Origin: Gentiana macrophylla
Taxonomy: Eukaryota; Streptophyta; Magnoliopsida; Gentianales; Gentianaceae
DNA length: 64,000 nt
Assembly (NCBI GenBank): GCA_026214975.1
Contig: CM047806.1
Span: forward strand, 1,428,501 to 1,492,500
Direction: 5' to 3'
Both the position numbers and the translations under genes were made by a program. The notes under the pieces are model-generated. The model was not told the origin of the DNA and ran no database searches. It was given only the letters and a program-made list of their open reading frames with translations. Shown here in pieces: positions 1-10,990 of the stretch (the first letter of the stretch is position 1; each line of letters starts with the position of its first letter).

Positions 1-1051
1 CATAGGAGATTAGGCCATCCTTCTTCAAAGATTTTGAATCAAATTCTGCAACAATGTAATGTGTCCTTGAATGAGAAACTTGTGTTTTGTGAATCATGCC
101 AATATGGCAAGTCTCATACTCTTCCCTATACCTTGTCTGATTCTCATGCTAGTTGTGTGTTTGATTTGGTTCATACTGCTGTCTGGGGTCCACCACCAGT
201 CAAGTCTACTGGTGGTTACTCATATTATGTGCATTTTCTGGATGATCACACTAGATATACTTGGTTGTTCCCCTTAAAACACAAATCTGAAGTGTATAAT
301 ACTATCAAACAGTTCCAAATAATGGCTGAAACTCAATTTTCCACTAAAAATTAAGTGTTTCCATTCAGACTGGGGGGAGAATATAGAAATATCGAGCCCT
401 ACTAGAAAGAACAGGGCATTGATTTTAGACATCCTTGCCCCCATTCTCATGGCCAGCATGGAAGGGTTGAAATGAAGCATAGACACATTGTAGAATTAGG
501 CCTCATTCTCCTGGCTCAGGCTTTCATGCCTTTAAGCTTTTAATGGCACAGTTTTCAGTAGGCTGTGGTGATTATAAATTGCCTTCCAACTTCTGTTTTA
601 CAAGATCTATCTCCTCATGAGTGTCTCTATAAAACTAAACCTGACTATAAAAGGTTCAAAACTTTTGGTTGTGCTTGTTATCCTCATCTTAGGCCCTTCC
701 AAACAACTAAGTTTCAATTTCATTCCAGTAGGTGTGTTAATCTAGGGATTAGTCCTTGTCATAAAGGATATTAATGTCTAGATATGAGTGGAAGGATTTA
801 TGTCACAAGGGATATGGTTTTTGATGAGTCAAATTTCCCCTTTGTCAGTGGTTTTACACAGGGTCCTAATAGAGCTGTTCATGTATTAGATGAATCTGCA
901 AGTGTTTTCTTCGTTCCTTCATCATCAACAGACACTCCTGACAGTCATCATGCCCATGAACATAATACAGACACTCCAAGTGTTCAGGCAGGTACTCCTA
1001 GTTCTGATTCTATTTCACCTACTTCAACATTGCATACCAATCTCAACTTGT
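1..1051 (+). pseudogene. Copia element A: GAG-pre-integrase, integrase and linker remnant (partial)
   Basis: This is the interior of a Ty1/copia polyprotein entering from outside the window. The first frame reads HRRLGHPSSKILNQIL, the His-rich start of the HHCC domain, followed by CESCQYGKSH and the start of the integrase core. The catalytic HTD-x-WGP motif reads HTAVWGP, so the first core Asp is replaced by Ala. The frame stops at about 354; a shifted SD.GGEY-like motif follows at about 365-385, and further fragments continue to 774 and 1051. The reading resumes at 3026 after a solo LTR insertion, and copia C (42503-59340, minus) is a clear relative. Integrase would join element cDNA to host DNA, but this copy looks dead. 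Confidence 0.85.
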
Positions 1052-2299
1052 TGTTGAAATAGTGTCCTAAACCCAATCGGGTTGGACCGGATCCAACCGG
1101 GTCGGATCATTTCTACTATTTCTTTATGTTTGTACATATATTAAACGGCTTTTCTATTGTCATATATTTGTTCTTTTAAAGAACCAATTGTGAATTGTTA
1201 TATGATAACGTCCTTAGTATTAAACTGTGATAGAGAAACCATGATAGGCGATCATGGTTAATGAGATTTTTAATCATTTTAATAAGTTTGATACTTAAAT
1301 GTCTCAGGATGATGTACTATTAAACAGGGCATTGATAGTATGAACATGCTAGCACGTATTAGATGTCTTCTGTATTTAGGGCAGGGATAGATCTCGTCTA
1401 TCGAAGTGTAGAGACACTTGGACTGTACGTGGACGTGTATTAGAGAATGCGTACGTTAGACTGACCCATTCACACGGATAAGTGTCACACTATGTGACGG
1501 CTGTGTAATTATCCTTAGGACCGGAGTCTACATGGCATCACGGTGTGGATTGTCATGCTTTGACGCTATTGAGGCTTCCCCTAGACACGTGGCGATCATG
1601 CCGTAGTGATTGGGTGTGATACTGAAGAATGCGGAGTATACATGTTTGGTCGTTTGAAAATCACGTACCCTATCAGTAAGGGTGAATATCCGAAAGGGCC
1701 TTCTTATAAAGAATGTCTTACTCTCGTGAATCTTTGCAAAGTGGAAGTAAATGAGTTACTTTGAGAGAGTTTGATATCCATATTATAAGATACGGTCGTT
1801 AATGTTTTGAAACTCGACTAACGACTGTATGGATATTATTACAGCGATAAGATTGTAAGTTACACGGTAACTGTTTCACATGAAAGGCAGTAGTCATTGC
1901 ATTTGACTCTTTCGATGATTGGGGGTCACGGTGTGTTGCTAGACGCTATCCCGTGATCGTTAGGCATGAAGGGCATTTTTGTAATTTGCACTTTGTGTCT
2001 ACGGCCAACATATTCGGAAGCCTATCGGGTCACACACATAAGAACATCTAGCCGGATTAAAATGCGGTTATAGCGATAACCAAATAAGGAAATAATTTAT
2101 CTCGTACTATAAAGGTTATAGTGGTAAATTATATGGTGGTATTTAATTATTATGAATAAATTAAATACAAAATATTAATAGTATTATATTAATTAAAGAA
2201 TATTCCGGATGCCAATTTGTTGGCTAAGGTGGCGCAATTTGTGTGTGCATAAGATACACTTGGATTGTGCAATTTAATTAATAGTATTACCATATATTA

Positions 2300-2390
<91 letters not shown>

Positions 2391-3020
2391 GTGTGTGTGC
2401 ACTTGTGTAATAAATATATATAATTATGCATATTGTATATATAAGTGATATTTACATATGTGTAAATTGATTTATTGTAATAAGATAAAGATATTCAATA
2501 TAAGATATTGTCAACATATATCTTGGAATTATATTTAATATAAAATATTGAATATTAATGAGATAAATCAATCAAATATATTTTCCTTATTTTACTAGTA
2601 AAAGGTTTTCTTATTCTCCACTCTTGTCTGGGGCGCCACTTTCCCTATAAATAGGAAGTGTGTGTCAAGCTCTTTTGTACACTATAATTCCAAGAGTTTA
2701 GAATTCTTGTGAAAAATCGAGAGCTTCTTAGAGAGGGTTTTAAGAGAGAGAAAAAGCCGGTCTAGCAGCCGAGGTTTTCTGGTAGCAATCCATGATGGAA
2801 TTCCGGCGGGCTGTTCGTGTGGATCATCGGTAGAGGCCGAACACTTGGGCGGCTCATTGCAGAACTACTCTCCTTAGACGATCAAAGCGTCGTTCTTTTA
2901 GATAAAGCAAGGTAACCACCGTCTTTAGCTTATTTGTTTATTGCTTAAACGAAGTCGATCTTGGGTTGATAGGAAATAAATTTTTGAATTCCGCTGCGTT
3001 CCCGCGTAGATTTCCTAACA
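1052..3020 (+). mobile_element. Solo LTR of the copia B family, inserted in copia A
   Basis: The 1969-bp segment starts TGTTGAAATAGTGTCC, ends TTTCCTAACA and is flanked by a perfect 5-bp duplication CTTGT (1047-1051 and 3021-3025). It aligns by eye along its whole length with the two LTRs of copia B (24676-26474 and 32330-34136). It shares the opening CCTAAACCCAATCGGGT, the CACGGTGTGGATTGTCATGC block and the TATA-containing end CCCTATAAATAGGAAGTG. No internal region is present, so this is a recombined solo LTR. It is longer than its relatives because of a TA/GT expansion at about 2300-2400. Confidence 0.93.
2298..2400. repeat. (TA)n-(TG)n microsatellite within solo LTR
   Basis: About 75 bp of alternating TA pass into a GT run. 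The copia B LTRs lack this expansion at the matching place, so it arose in or near this copy. Confidence 0.9.
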
Positions 3021-3948
3021 CTTGTCTTCACCTATCTTATCCCACACAATCAGTGACACACTACACAGTTCACCATAAATTTCACCACAATCCATTAATA
3101 CTCACTCCCCAGAATCCTGCCTGTACATGACTGGTGCTGAGCCCTCACTTGAAACAGTGCCACAACCATCACCACAACCATCTCCTACACCTCCACTAGC
3201 TCCCAAAAACATTAACACTCATCCAATGATGACTAGAGCCAAGAAGGGCATCTTTAAACCTAAAACCTTTTTAACAGCTGTCACCATTACTGAACCTACA
3301 AGTGTGGCAGAAGCTTTGGCTAGTTCTGAGTGGAAGTAAGCTATGGAAGAAGAATATCAGGCTCTTATGACGAACAAGACATGGGAATTGGTTCCTCCTT
3401 CATCAAATCATGCAGATGTGGGTAGTAGATGGGTTTACAAGCTCAAACTGAAGTCTGATGGTTCTGTTTTAAAGCACAAAGCAAGGTTAGTGGCCAAAGG
3501 GTTTAATCAGACCTATGGAGTGGACTTTACAGAAACTTTTAGTCCAGTGGCAAAGGCTCCAACAATCAGAATAGTTCTGTCCCTAGCAGTGACCTTCAAT
3601 TGGCCTATCAATCAAGTTGACATCAATAATGCCTTTCTCAATGGCCCCTTGAAAGAACCAGTTTACATGTCACAACCTGAAGGGTATGTTGACCCCACTA
3701 GACCTCATTATATTTGCAAGTTGCAAAAGGCTCTGTATGGTCTGAAGCAAGCACTAAGAGCCTGGTTTGAGGCACTTAAAGCACAGCTCTTGTCCTGGTC
3801 CTTTAAACAGTCTGTTTGTGATAACTCTCTTTTTATTGTTAGTACTCTTAAGGATATACTCATAGTGTTAGTTTATGTGGATGATATTCTAGTGACAGGC
3901 AGCTCTACAACATTGATCAACAAGTTCATACACATGTTAGATGCAAAG
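3021..3948 (+). pseudogene. Copia element A: reverse transcriptase (RVT_2) segment
   Basis: After the CTTGT duplication the copia A polyprotein continues with a Pro/Thr-rich linker, HPMMTRAKKGIFKPK, and a one-codon interruption (TAA at 3337-3339). An open RVT_2 stretch of about 200 residues follows from 3343. Recognisable motifs are [59 protein letters not shown] and the catalytic box VYVDDILVTGSS, which is intact. The reading is cut at 3948 by the Tat/Retand-type gypsy insertion and resumes at 17015. Confidence 0.9.
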
Positions 3949-4474
3949 TGAAGATGTCTAAATCGTCACGGGTGTCCTTGCGGTGTATAGATGGTGGATA
4001 TCTGGCTGTATTTAAGGTGTGGTGTTACTCCGGCGGGTGGTGGTATGGAGAGAGTTAGAATGGAGAGAGCTTTGGCTTGCAAGTATAGTGTGTATTTCAT
4101 ATATCTCATCCTCTTCTAGTTTACAATGACCACCCCTTTTATAGAGGGGGGTAACTTAGGGAATAAGTAATCTATTAGACATTCCACTAATGAGATAGGT
4201 TTAACTTAGATATTTTAGTAAGACGAAATATCTCTAAGATACAAGTGGGGAAAAGATCTTGATCAACCGCGCCATCTCTCCGAGGTCGCAAAGAGCAAGC
4301 CTTTTCTGCCTCGTCCCCTTGGCGCCCTTCTTGACTTGCCTGGGCCGCAAAAGCCTTGGTCGCGGCGAGGTGAGACACAAGTGGCGCCTCTCTTTGCGAT
4401 CTCTTCACATCACGCCGGATGGCGCGATGGGTTGTCTCCCACCGTTGAGGTGGTGGAATTATTTATATCCATCA
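3949..4474 (-). repeat. 3' LTR of Tat/Retand-type element
   Basis: The 526-bp LTR pairs with 16479-17009. Differences are mostly small indels, for example CATCACGCC versus GTCATGCC near the inner end. On the minus strand it begins TGATGGATATAAATAATTCC and ends GACATCTTCA. The adjacent 4475-4500 reads on the minus strand as GTAGGGGGCCAT, a plausible polypurine tract. Confidence 0.92.
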
Positions 4475-4548
4475 ATGGCCCCCTACTCCGTGCTTTAATG
4501 ATATTCCCTGAGGATATGAAGGATGGAGTAATTATCAACACCTTTTAT

Positions 4549-5232
4549 GGCCTCGTCGTCGGATGCGACTTGTACACTTAGGGCCGTGCTTTCAAAGCAT
4601 GCGACCTCAAAGTAACTTTGGGTCAGTTTTTGCGGCCTGGTCGTCTGATGCGACTTGTACACTTAGGGCCGTGCTTTCAAAGCATGCGACCTCAAAGTAA
4701 CTTTGGGTCGATTTTGCGGCTGGTCGCCGATGCGACTTGTTCGCTAAGGCCGTGTGCTCAAAGCATGCGACCTCAAAGCAACTCTGGGCCTATTTTTTGC
4801 GACCTTGTCGTCTGCGATGCGACTTGTTCGCTAAGATCCGTGCTTTCAAAGCATGCGACCTCAAAGCAACTCGGAGTCTATTTTGCGACCTTGTCGTCTG
4901 ATGCGACTTGTTCGCTAAGAGCCGTGCTTTCAAAGCATGCGACCTCAAAGCAACTCTGGGCCTGTTTTTGCGACCTTGTCGTCTGATGCGACTTGTTCGC
5001 TAAGGGCCGTGCTTTCAAAGCATGCGACCTCAAAGCAACTCTGGGCCTATTTTTTGCGACCTTGTCGTCTGATGCGACTTGTTCGCTAAGGGCCGTGCTT
5101 TCAAAGCATGCGACCTCAAAGCAACTCTGGGCCTGTTTTTGCGCGACCTTGTCGTGCGATGCGACTTGTTCGCTAAGGGCCGTGCTTTCAAAGCATGCGA
5201 CCTCAAAGCAACTCTGGGCCTATTTTGTGGGG
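4549..5232. repeat. Tandem array, 8 copies of about 85 bp
   Basis: The core GATGCGACTT recurs at 4562, 4647, 4729, 4816, 4900, 4985, 5071 and 5158, a spacing of 82-87 bp. Each unit also holds GCCGTGCTTTCAAAGCATGC, which contains the self-complementary GCTTTCAAAGC. Units from 4816 onward share TTCGCTAAG; the first two carry TACACTTAG. Open frames across the array are repeat artefacts. Tat-clade elements are known to carry such arrays near the 3' LTR. Confidence 0.93.
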
Positions 5233-5425
5233 CGAGGTCGTCAATTGTGGCTGACGTCAGCCCTCTAGGTTTTCCTCTGCGGAATGATGCGGCCGTTTCA
5301 GCAACTGCCTAGGTAGTTGCACGTGGGTACTGATAGGACGCCTTTTCGTATTTCAAAACTGACAACTGCCGCCCTAATCTGAACCGTTGGATGAAGCGTT
5401 CCCAACCGTACGATTGTGACCCCCT

Positions 5426-5440
5426 TGCCTATATAAAGCT
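5426..5440 (+). promoter_or_regulatory. TATA box of antisense unit 1
   Basis: CCTATATAAAGC lies downstream of CCCAACCGTACGATT. A near-identical arrangement, CCCAACCGTTGATT followed by CGTATAAAAGG, precedes antisense unit 2 at 9447. Two copies of the same promoter-like layout on the plus strand, opposite to gag-pol, support real antisense promoters. No transcript evidence is available. Confidence 0.55.
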
Positions 5441-5459
5441 TTCGCTCCTCACCCTTCAC

Positions 5460-8109
5460 ACTTTTAGCGTTTCTTACTTTCTCCGTTGCTTGCTGTTTTA
5501 GAATTCTCAAGTTTTTGGCAGAGCTTTTGAAGGTTCAACGGCGTTCCTGCAGTGGTTCTAGGATTTCACGGCGGTTCTTTTGAAGATTCCGGCTACCTCC
5601 TTGAGTATTTCCCAGTTTTTACGCGGTTTTCCAATCTTTCTCAACGAAATCGGGTAAGAAATCCTTTCTTCAACTTGTTTACTCATCCATCCCTGCCTTG
5701 TTTTTCCATACATATCAATTTGTCATTCTTTTTGCTATGGAGATGCAACATTGCCTTGTTTCCGATTAAAAACGGGGATTTTTCCTGGGGAGAGATTATA
5801 GCTTTCACGGGAAAATTGGGGTTTCACCCGCTCCCTGCTATCCTCTGTAATTTTATTTGCGATCTCTTGCAAAAACGGAGGAGGCGGTATTGAAGTGGGT
5901 GCGATCACCTTCCTGGCTAATTTATTATTATACCAGTCCAAAGCTCCACCTTTTTCCTCCCTTGTTTTTGCGGGATGTCGGGAATGATTATTCAGCGACG
6001 ACTCTACGGAAAGGAGGGTTTATGATTATCTTGAGGATGACCCCATATTATCTGCGGCCTCGGTTGGCGTCTCTTGGGCGAGGTTGAAGTGGAAAGTACT
6101 CGTGCGGATATTGGCGAGATTATGGCGATGAGGTCGCTACTATAGATGCCGACCACTTTTGAATTGGAGGCCTTCGTCTTTGCTAGAAATCCGCCCGTGT
6201 GAGCGAACCTTAAGGAGAGAAGGCTCGGGCTCAAAAGTCTCCCACTGTTCATGGGGCTGAAAAGATCGCGTCCCGGTCGAAGGACAAATGCGGTCCCGTA
6301 CTAGCGGCGCTCCCGACCACGACGAAGCTTATGTTCAAGACGCCGCAGTTCACGAGTTAATGGGGTCCAGTGAGGATGAAAATGCTGAATTGCCTCGGAA
6401 GGATATCTGGAGGCCCGCAAAAAAGCAGAAGAAGAGAAAAGTTGCGAGCCAAACCATGACGGTTGGTGAGGCCGCCGCGGCCGATACCCAGTCGAAGAGC
6501 TCTCGTCCTAACAATCCTGAAGCTATGCGAGAGTTTGCGATCATGGCGGCGTATGAAGAAGGGCGTTGATAAGAAATGGTCCCGGTGTGCAAGAGCGGCG
6601 ATCTCAACAGACCATTAATAGCATATTCGGTATCGACACCCGTGTGTATCAGTTTTCTTTTTTCGATTATAAGAAAGAGTCCGATAAGTTTAAACCCGGG
6701 GACCATAAGGATTACGTAAGTGCGCGCGTCGCTCGAGGACACCCTTATTCTCCACTTCCATCATTTGTGTGCGGTGCGAGACCGCCTTTGATCCTTTCTT
6801 TGTGAAGATCTGCAAGAGATGCAGCGCTTCCTCTGATTTTGCCGTCGGGGCTATTATCCAGATTGATGGCCTTTACCGTTATGTGCGGATTACGAAGATC
6901 GAGCCGACGTTGACTTTACTCGGGGCAATTTTATTCCTTCACGTGGGGCGTCTATTCTGGACAAGTCTCCTGAGGGCGAAGACTCCCGCCTACTATTCCC
7001 GCTTCCCAATAAGTTTCACAAGTGGGGCGGCGGGTCTTTGAAAATCGAGTCGAAGGTAGGTTGGCCTTTTCCTAGGCGAGTTCGCGGAGGCAAATCCACG
7101 CTTTTAATCCTCGACCCCCGTGAGTGGCGGCGCTACGTAAAGGGGATGACATTAATTCGATCCGGACGGGCGGCGCCATCTCGGAGAAATATTTCTTGGG
7201 TTGAACTTCTTGATCTGGCCGAGCCTTTTGTATGTATGGCGGCGGGCCTAGTGGGCGAGGGAATGCGCGCTTTGGTACGAATGGGACTGAGAGCTGCGAT
7301 CCGGGTGGGTTGGTGGTTGTCATATCAACAAATGTTTCCCCTCCGAGTGCCCGGAATGCGGGGCGATCCTATCTTAGGCGCTTTGTAACTTTCTTTGTCC
7401 ACTTGTATTTATTTGTAAATGTTCGTTTTGTTTTGTTGGGCTCTAAACCGCTTTCTTTTTGTAGGCATGGATCCAAATGCTCGCGAGGCTCACCGTAACA
7501 AGCTTAATGCGGAGGCGGATAAGGCGACCAATGCTAGGCAGAGGCTCAAGAAAGCTCTGTGGAGAGTGCCCGCTCTGTGGGCGCCTCGGTTGTCGAAGAG
7601 ACACCTAACCCGGAGGGCTGCGACATCATCCGCCGCTTGTTGCGAGTCCAGTCGGTGGTGCCTCGAAAAGACTCATCTCCTGCCAAAGAGTCGCACGCGG
7701 TAAAGCGGTCTCAAACGAGAAAGCGAAGGATGATCGCCTACCCAAACGGTCCGCTCGATCCGGTACATCTTGAAGAGGCTGAAATTCTGTGGAGAAGAGC
7801 GCGCCCCTCGAGACACGCCACCAAAAAAGCTTTGCCTCGAGGCTACACTGGGAAAGAGGCCCTCTGGTTGGATCCGAGCTTCACCCAGGGTCTCGACCTG
7901 TCCAAAGCTCGCCAGATTGGCGAAGCAATCGCCGATGTGATTCCTCTAGGGCCACTTCCCTTTGACTGCTCTGATACTGTTCAAGTGGAGATTGGTCGGG
8001 GCATATTAGCCCGCTTTGCGGCTCAAGACAACTCTCCGCCTCAAGATGAGATTGCTGAAATTAGAGATCTCAGTGGCCAGTTCGGGCTTGCTGCTTCTCT
8101 GGTAAGACC

Positions 8110-8152
<43 letters not shown>

Positions 8153-8769
8153 AACTGCCCTCTGTTTTCCGCAGCTCGGTGCTCGTTTAAATAGGGTACT
8201 TGAGGCCGCTGAGAGGCGCGAGGCAGAGGTGAAAAAAGTGACGGCGCAATGTGGGCGGCCCGATAAGGCGAGGTTACGCGCCGAAAAGAAGGCTAAGCAT
8301 CGGTCAAGGAGGTGGAGAAGATGAAAGCAATCATGGAGGAGCACTCTAAATTGGATGCCGAGATCAATGAAAGTTGCATCTTTGACAAAGGATCATGCGG
8401 GGCGCAGGAGGAGATCGCCGCGTTGAGGTTAAGCTTCTTTGGCGAGACGGCCGCCAAAGAGGTCACGAGAAAGCTATTGAGGAAGCTGCGAAGAAAACGG
8501 GCCGAGGTTGTCGAGAGGCCAAGTCTGGGGCCGTCATTTACAAGAATTGGGATGACTTCTTCGACCTTATAGAGAATAGCTTTGACCAGGGCTTTAGTCA
8601 CCTAGCTCATTTGTATGATCTGGGCCGATCGAGGCGGGGGCACATCACTCTGGAAGATATCTTTGCGGTGGGTGAACACGCATCAAGGTCATCCCGATTT
8701 AGTGGTCTTTCACCCGGAAATCCCTTATGCAAGCGAGCTCGTTACCTCGATTCGGATCGAATAACTTAA
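5460..8769 (+). pseudogene. Antisense unit 1 of the gypsy element: intron-containing gene, coiled-coil C-terminus, PF04195-like
   Basis: This plus-strand gene-like region is opposite to gag-pol. At 6769-7040 it shows FDPFFVKI, then EPTLTLLGAILFL, and in a neighbouring frame LPNKFHKWGGGSLK. This spacing recalls the 'putative gypsy type transposon' family (PF04195). Convincing introns lie at about 7385-7464 (GTAACTTTC...TTTTTGTAG) and 8102-8174 (GTAAGACC, long T tract, TTTTCCGCAG). The second joins two open frames in phase 0. The last exon encodes a charged helix (RVLEAAERREAEVKKV, then VEKMKAIMEEHSKLDAEI one frame over) and ends ...YLDSDRIT at 8769. Frameshifts near 7560, 8298 and 8400 break it. 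The start codon and any intron in the 5' leader (a GTAAGAAATC donor near 5652) are uncertain. Confidence 0.5.
8102..8174 (+). other. Predicted spliceosomal intron with T48-type tract in antisense unit 1
   Basis: The donor CTG|GTAAGACC and acceptor TTTTCCGCAG|CTC bracket a long uninterrupted T run (about 8111-8149). Removing it joins GLAASL directly to LGARLNRVLEAA in the same frame (phase 0). The T run is exceptionally long for a polypyrimidine tract and may have grown by slippage. Confidence 0.6.
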
Positions 8770-9440
8770 ACGCGCGAGCCTGTTTGGGATCCCGCTCCTG
8801 TTAATCTGTAAACTTTGAGATGTTGAAGAAGCCTCCGCCCTCGAGCAAGGCGACGAGTTTACAAAGACACCCGCCTACTCCGCATGCTCTCTATATTTCT
8901 TGGACTTTTCTGCGAGCTCTTTGAAAATTTGATTTGTAACTTTGACTATTTACTTTTGTGATTTGACCGAATCTTGATTTGTAATATCTTGACAATTTAT
9001 TTTCTGCATTTTTCAATTTATAAAACTTGGCTTTTCCTGTCGATTCGATCTCGGCGGCCTTTTGCGAGGTCATGATGAGTTATTTTATTCTCTGTCTTTG
9101 TCCTCTTGATTCGTGCGAGGTTGCTTAATAATTTGGCGTCAAGCGATCATGAAACGTCGTCGTCTCGTTTCTAACCATAGTCGCTCTGCGACGCTAATTT
9201 TTCAAAGTTTCAAATGGCCTTATTGAGAGCGAAGTGCTTTTGCCGTAAGATAGAGCTGTTAGAGCGACCTTTGACTGTGTCGTTAACGCAGAGTTATGAC
9301 CCCTAATGACTAGGTGTCGGTTGTAATCAGTAGCCATAAATTTCGGTCTCTTTATGGTCCAGCGCTCTGTTGCCTTTGGTTTTCGGGCGGTTGCATATCC
9401 GGCCCAGGATCCATTAATCCCAACCGTTGATTATATCCTT
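8770..9440. other. Spacer between antisense units 1 and 2
   Basis: No coding pattern is seen. The T-rich segment after 8880 could hold the 3' end of unit 1, and the segment before 9447 is the presumed promoter of unit 2 (a CCCAACCGTTGATT motif lies just upstream of the TATA box). Confidence 0.4.
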
Positions 9441-9456
9441 CTCTCGTATAAAAGGG
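9441..9456 (+). promoter_or_regulatory. TATA box of antisense unit 2
   Basis: CGTATAAAAGGGG is placed about 100 bp before the ATG at 9556. The upstream CCCAACCGTTGATT matches the CCCAACCGTACGATT before the unit 1 TATA box. Confidence 0.55.
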
Positions 9457-9555
9457 GTTACTTTGGAACTCACTCTACCTCTTGCCTCATCTTCGAATTT
9501 GCTTTCTTTCTCCTCAATCGTTCATTATCCTCTTCACCGTTTATCCCCTGACTCT

Positions 9556-10352
9556 ATGTCTCATCAAGGGGAAAGCAGCCGGGTTCGGACATGGAAAGCT
9601 CGGCCTATCCGGGATGTTTCCCCCTTTTTCACCACTGCCTCCCCTTTAGCCAAGGATTATTTCTGGGATTATTTTGAGTGGCGTGACATTATGAGGGAGA
9701 GGGGTTTAAATGAACAACGAATAGAAGACGGCTCCATGCTGCGCGTTAAACTTTCGGTGGTGGGAATTTATTCTTTGAGCCTCTCCGGGCGGTTAATGTC
9801 ACCATGATACGGGAATTTTATTCCGTGTTGTGCGAGGTAGCCTCTGGCGGGACCGTGAGTAGCATTTCTCTCCGGGTGTTCCGTTATCTTTACTCCGAGA
9901 GAATTAACCAAGTTTTTAACATACCCGCTATAAATCCCTCCTCCCATTATGAGATCGCCTGGGACCTTGCAGATGAGGAAAATAGGCAGATCCGTCTTGG
10001 CATTGCAATGTGCGAGCTGTTCCCCGAGCACCAGGGGGTTTGGTCTTTGGGAGTGACTGCGTCCGACCTCTCTCGCAGCGACCGTGAGTGGAAGAAGTTT
10101 ATAAATTCCCGCGCTCTTATCTCTGCCGATCTTGATGTTGTTAGTGAGCGGCGCTCATACACACGCGCCATTCGCGACCATCGAGTGGATATAGACTGGG
10201 GAGTGTTGATCCATCGCGAGGCACTAAGATATGCGTGCTCGGTGGTTCAAGGTCGCCGTGGTACTGGTCGCCGCATGCCTTTCGCATCGCTGATAACCAA
10301 ATTATGCAGTGGCGCCAGGGTCCCCTTCCATACTCTCGACCGATATGTTTGA
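9556..10352 (+). pseudogene. Antisense unit 2: 'putative plant transposon protein'-like (PF20167-like)
   Basis: It starts at ATG 9556 (MSHQGESSRVRTWKARP). A one-base frame change near 9770 is needed to pass from DYFEWRDIMRERGL to EPLRAVNVTMIREFYSVL. Further motifs in order are FRYLYSERINQVFNIP, WKKFINSRALISADLDVV, RRSYTRAIRDHRVDIDWG and MPFASLITKLCSGARVPF. The order 'FY..L / F....I..F...P / W..F...R..P / V...RA....I......D.G..I / PF.SLIT.LC..AGVP' is the pattern I recognise for PF20167, found in plant retroelements and of unknown function. It runs against gag-pol and is followed by a 29-T run near 10491-10519. The single frameshift could be real or a sequencing error. Confidence 0.6.
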
Positions 10353-10990
10353 AAAAACTTATCCGGTGGAGCCCTTTGCAAGCGTGGTGTCGTTTTTGGA
10401 CCTCCATACATGTGATCGGAGGAAGATAACCATCCTGCAGTTGATGGAAGTTTGTCCAGGCTTGATCGATATGTTTGAAAAAACTTCATCATTTTTTTTT
10501 TTTTTTTTTTTTTTTTTTTGACGATGACGAAAAGACAAGGATGTAAATACAATTTGGAAGAACAGCTTTATTTGAATTGGCTTGTTACATATAGTATTTT
10601 TTCAGATTGTCTGCATGCCATGGCCTATTATACTCGCGGCCCTCCTTGTTACTTAGCATGTACGTCCCCTTTTTGATAACTCGCGAAATCCGTGAGGCCT
10701 CCTCCCGCTTTTCCGATAGCTTTCCTTTTTTAACCGTGGCCCGTGGCTTGTCTTTTTTGCGAACGTAATCCCCGACGGCGAAGTGATGATTTCGATCGTT
10801 TGTCGTGATGACGCTTTGCCGCTTTGTTTATAATTGACTAGACGATCAGATATGCTTGGATGCGCCGCTCTCTACTAGATCAAGCTCGAGTTTACGCGCG
10901 CCAGTATTATTGATCTCATTTGTAAAACGACCCTAGGGCTTGGTAAGGCCATTTCCACAGCGCCATAGCCTCGGATCCATATGTTAAAGC
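10353..10990. other. Spacer between antisense unit 2 and integrase
   Basis: It holds two near-direct copies of GATATGTTTGAAAAAACTT (about 10341 and 10468), a long T run at about 10491-10519, and a minus-strand AATAAA (about 10570). The part beyond 10620 resembles the degraded integrase C-terminus on the minus strand but gives no long frame. Confidence 0.35.

Noticed and set aside
4618..5312. Open frames of 77-122 codons across the 85-bp array
   Set aside because: They are translations of a tandem repeat in several frames; no codon bias or domain, and the motif is palindromic.
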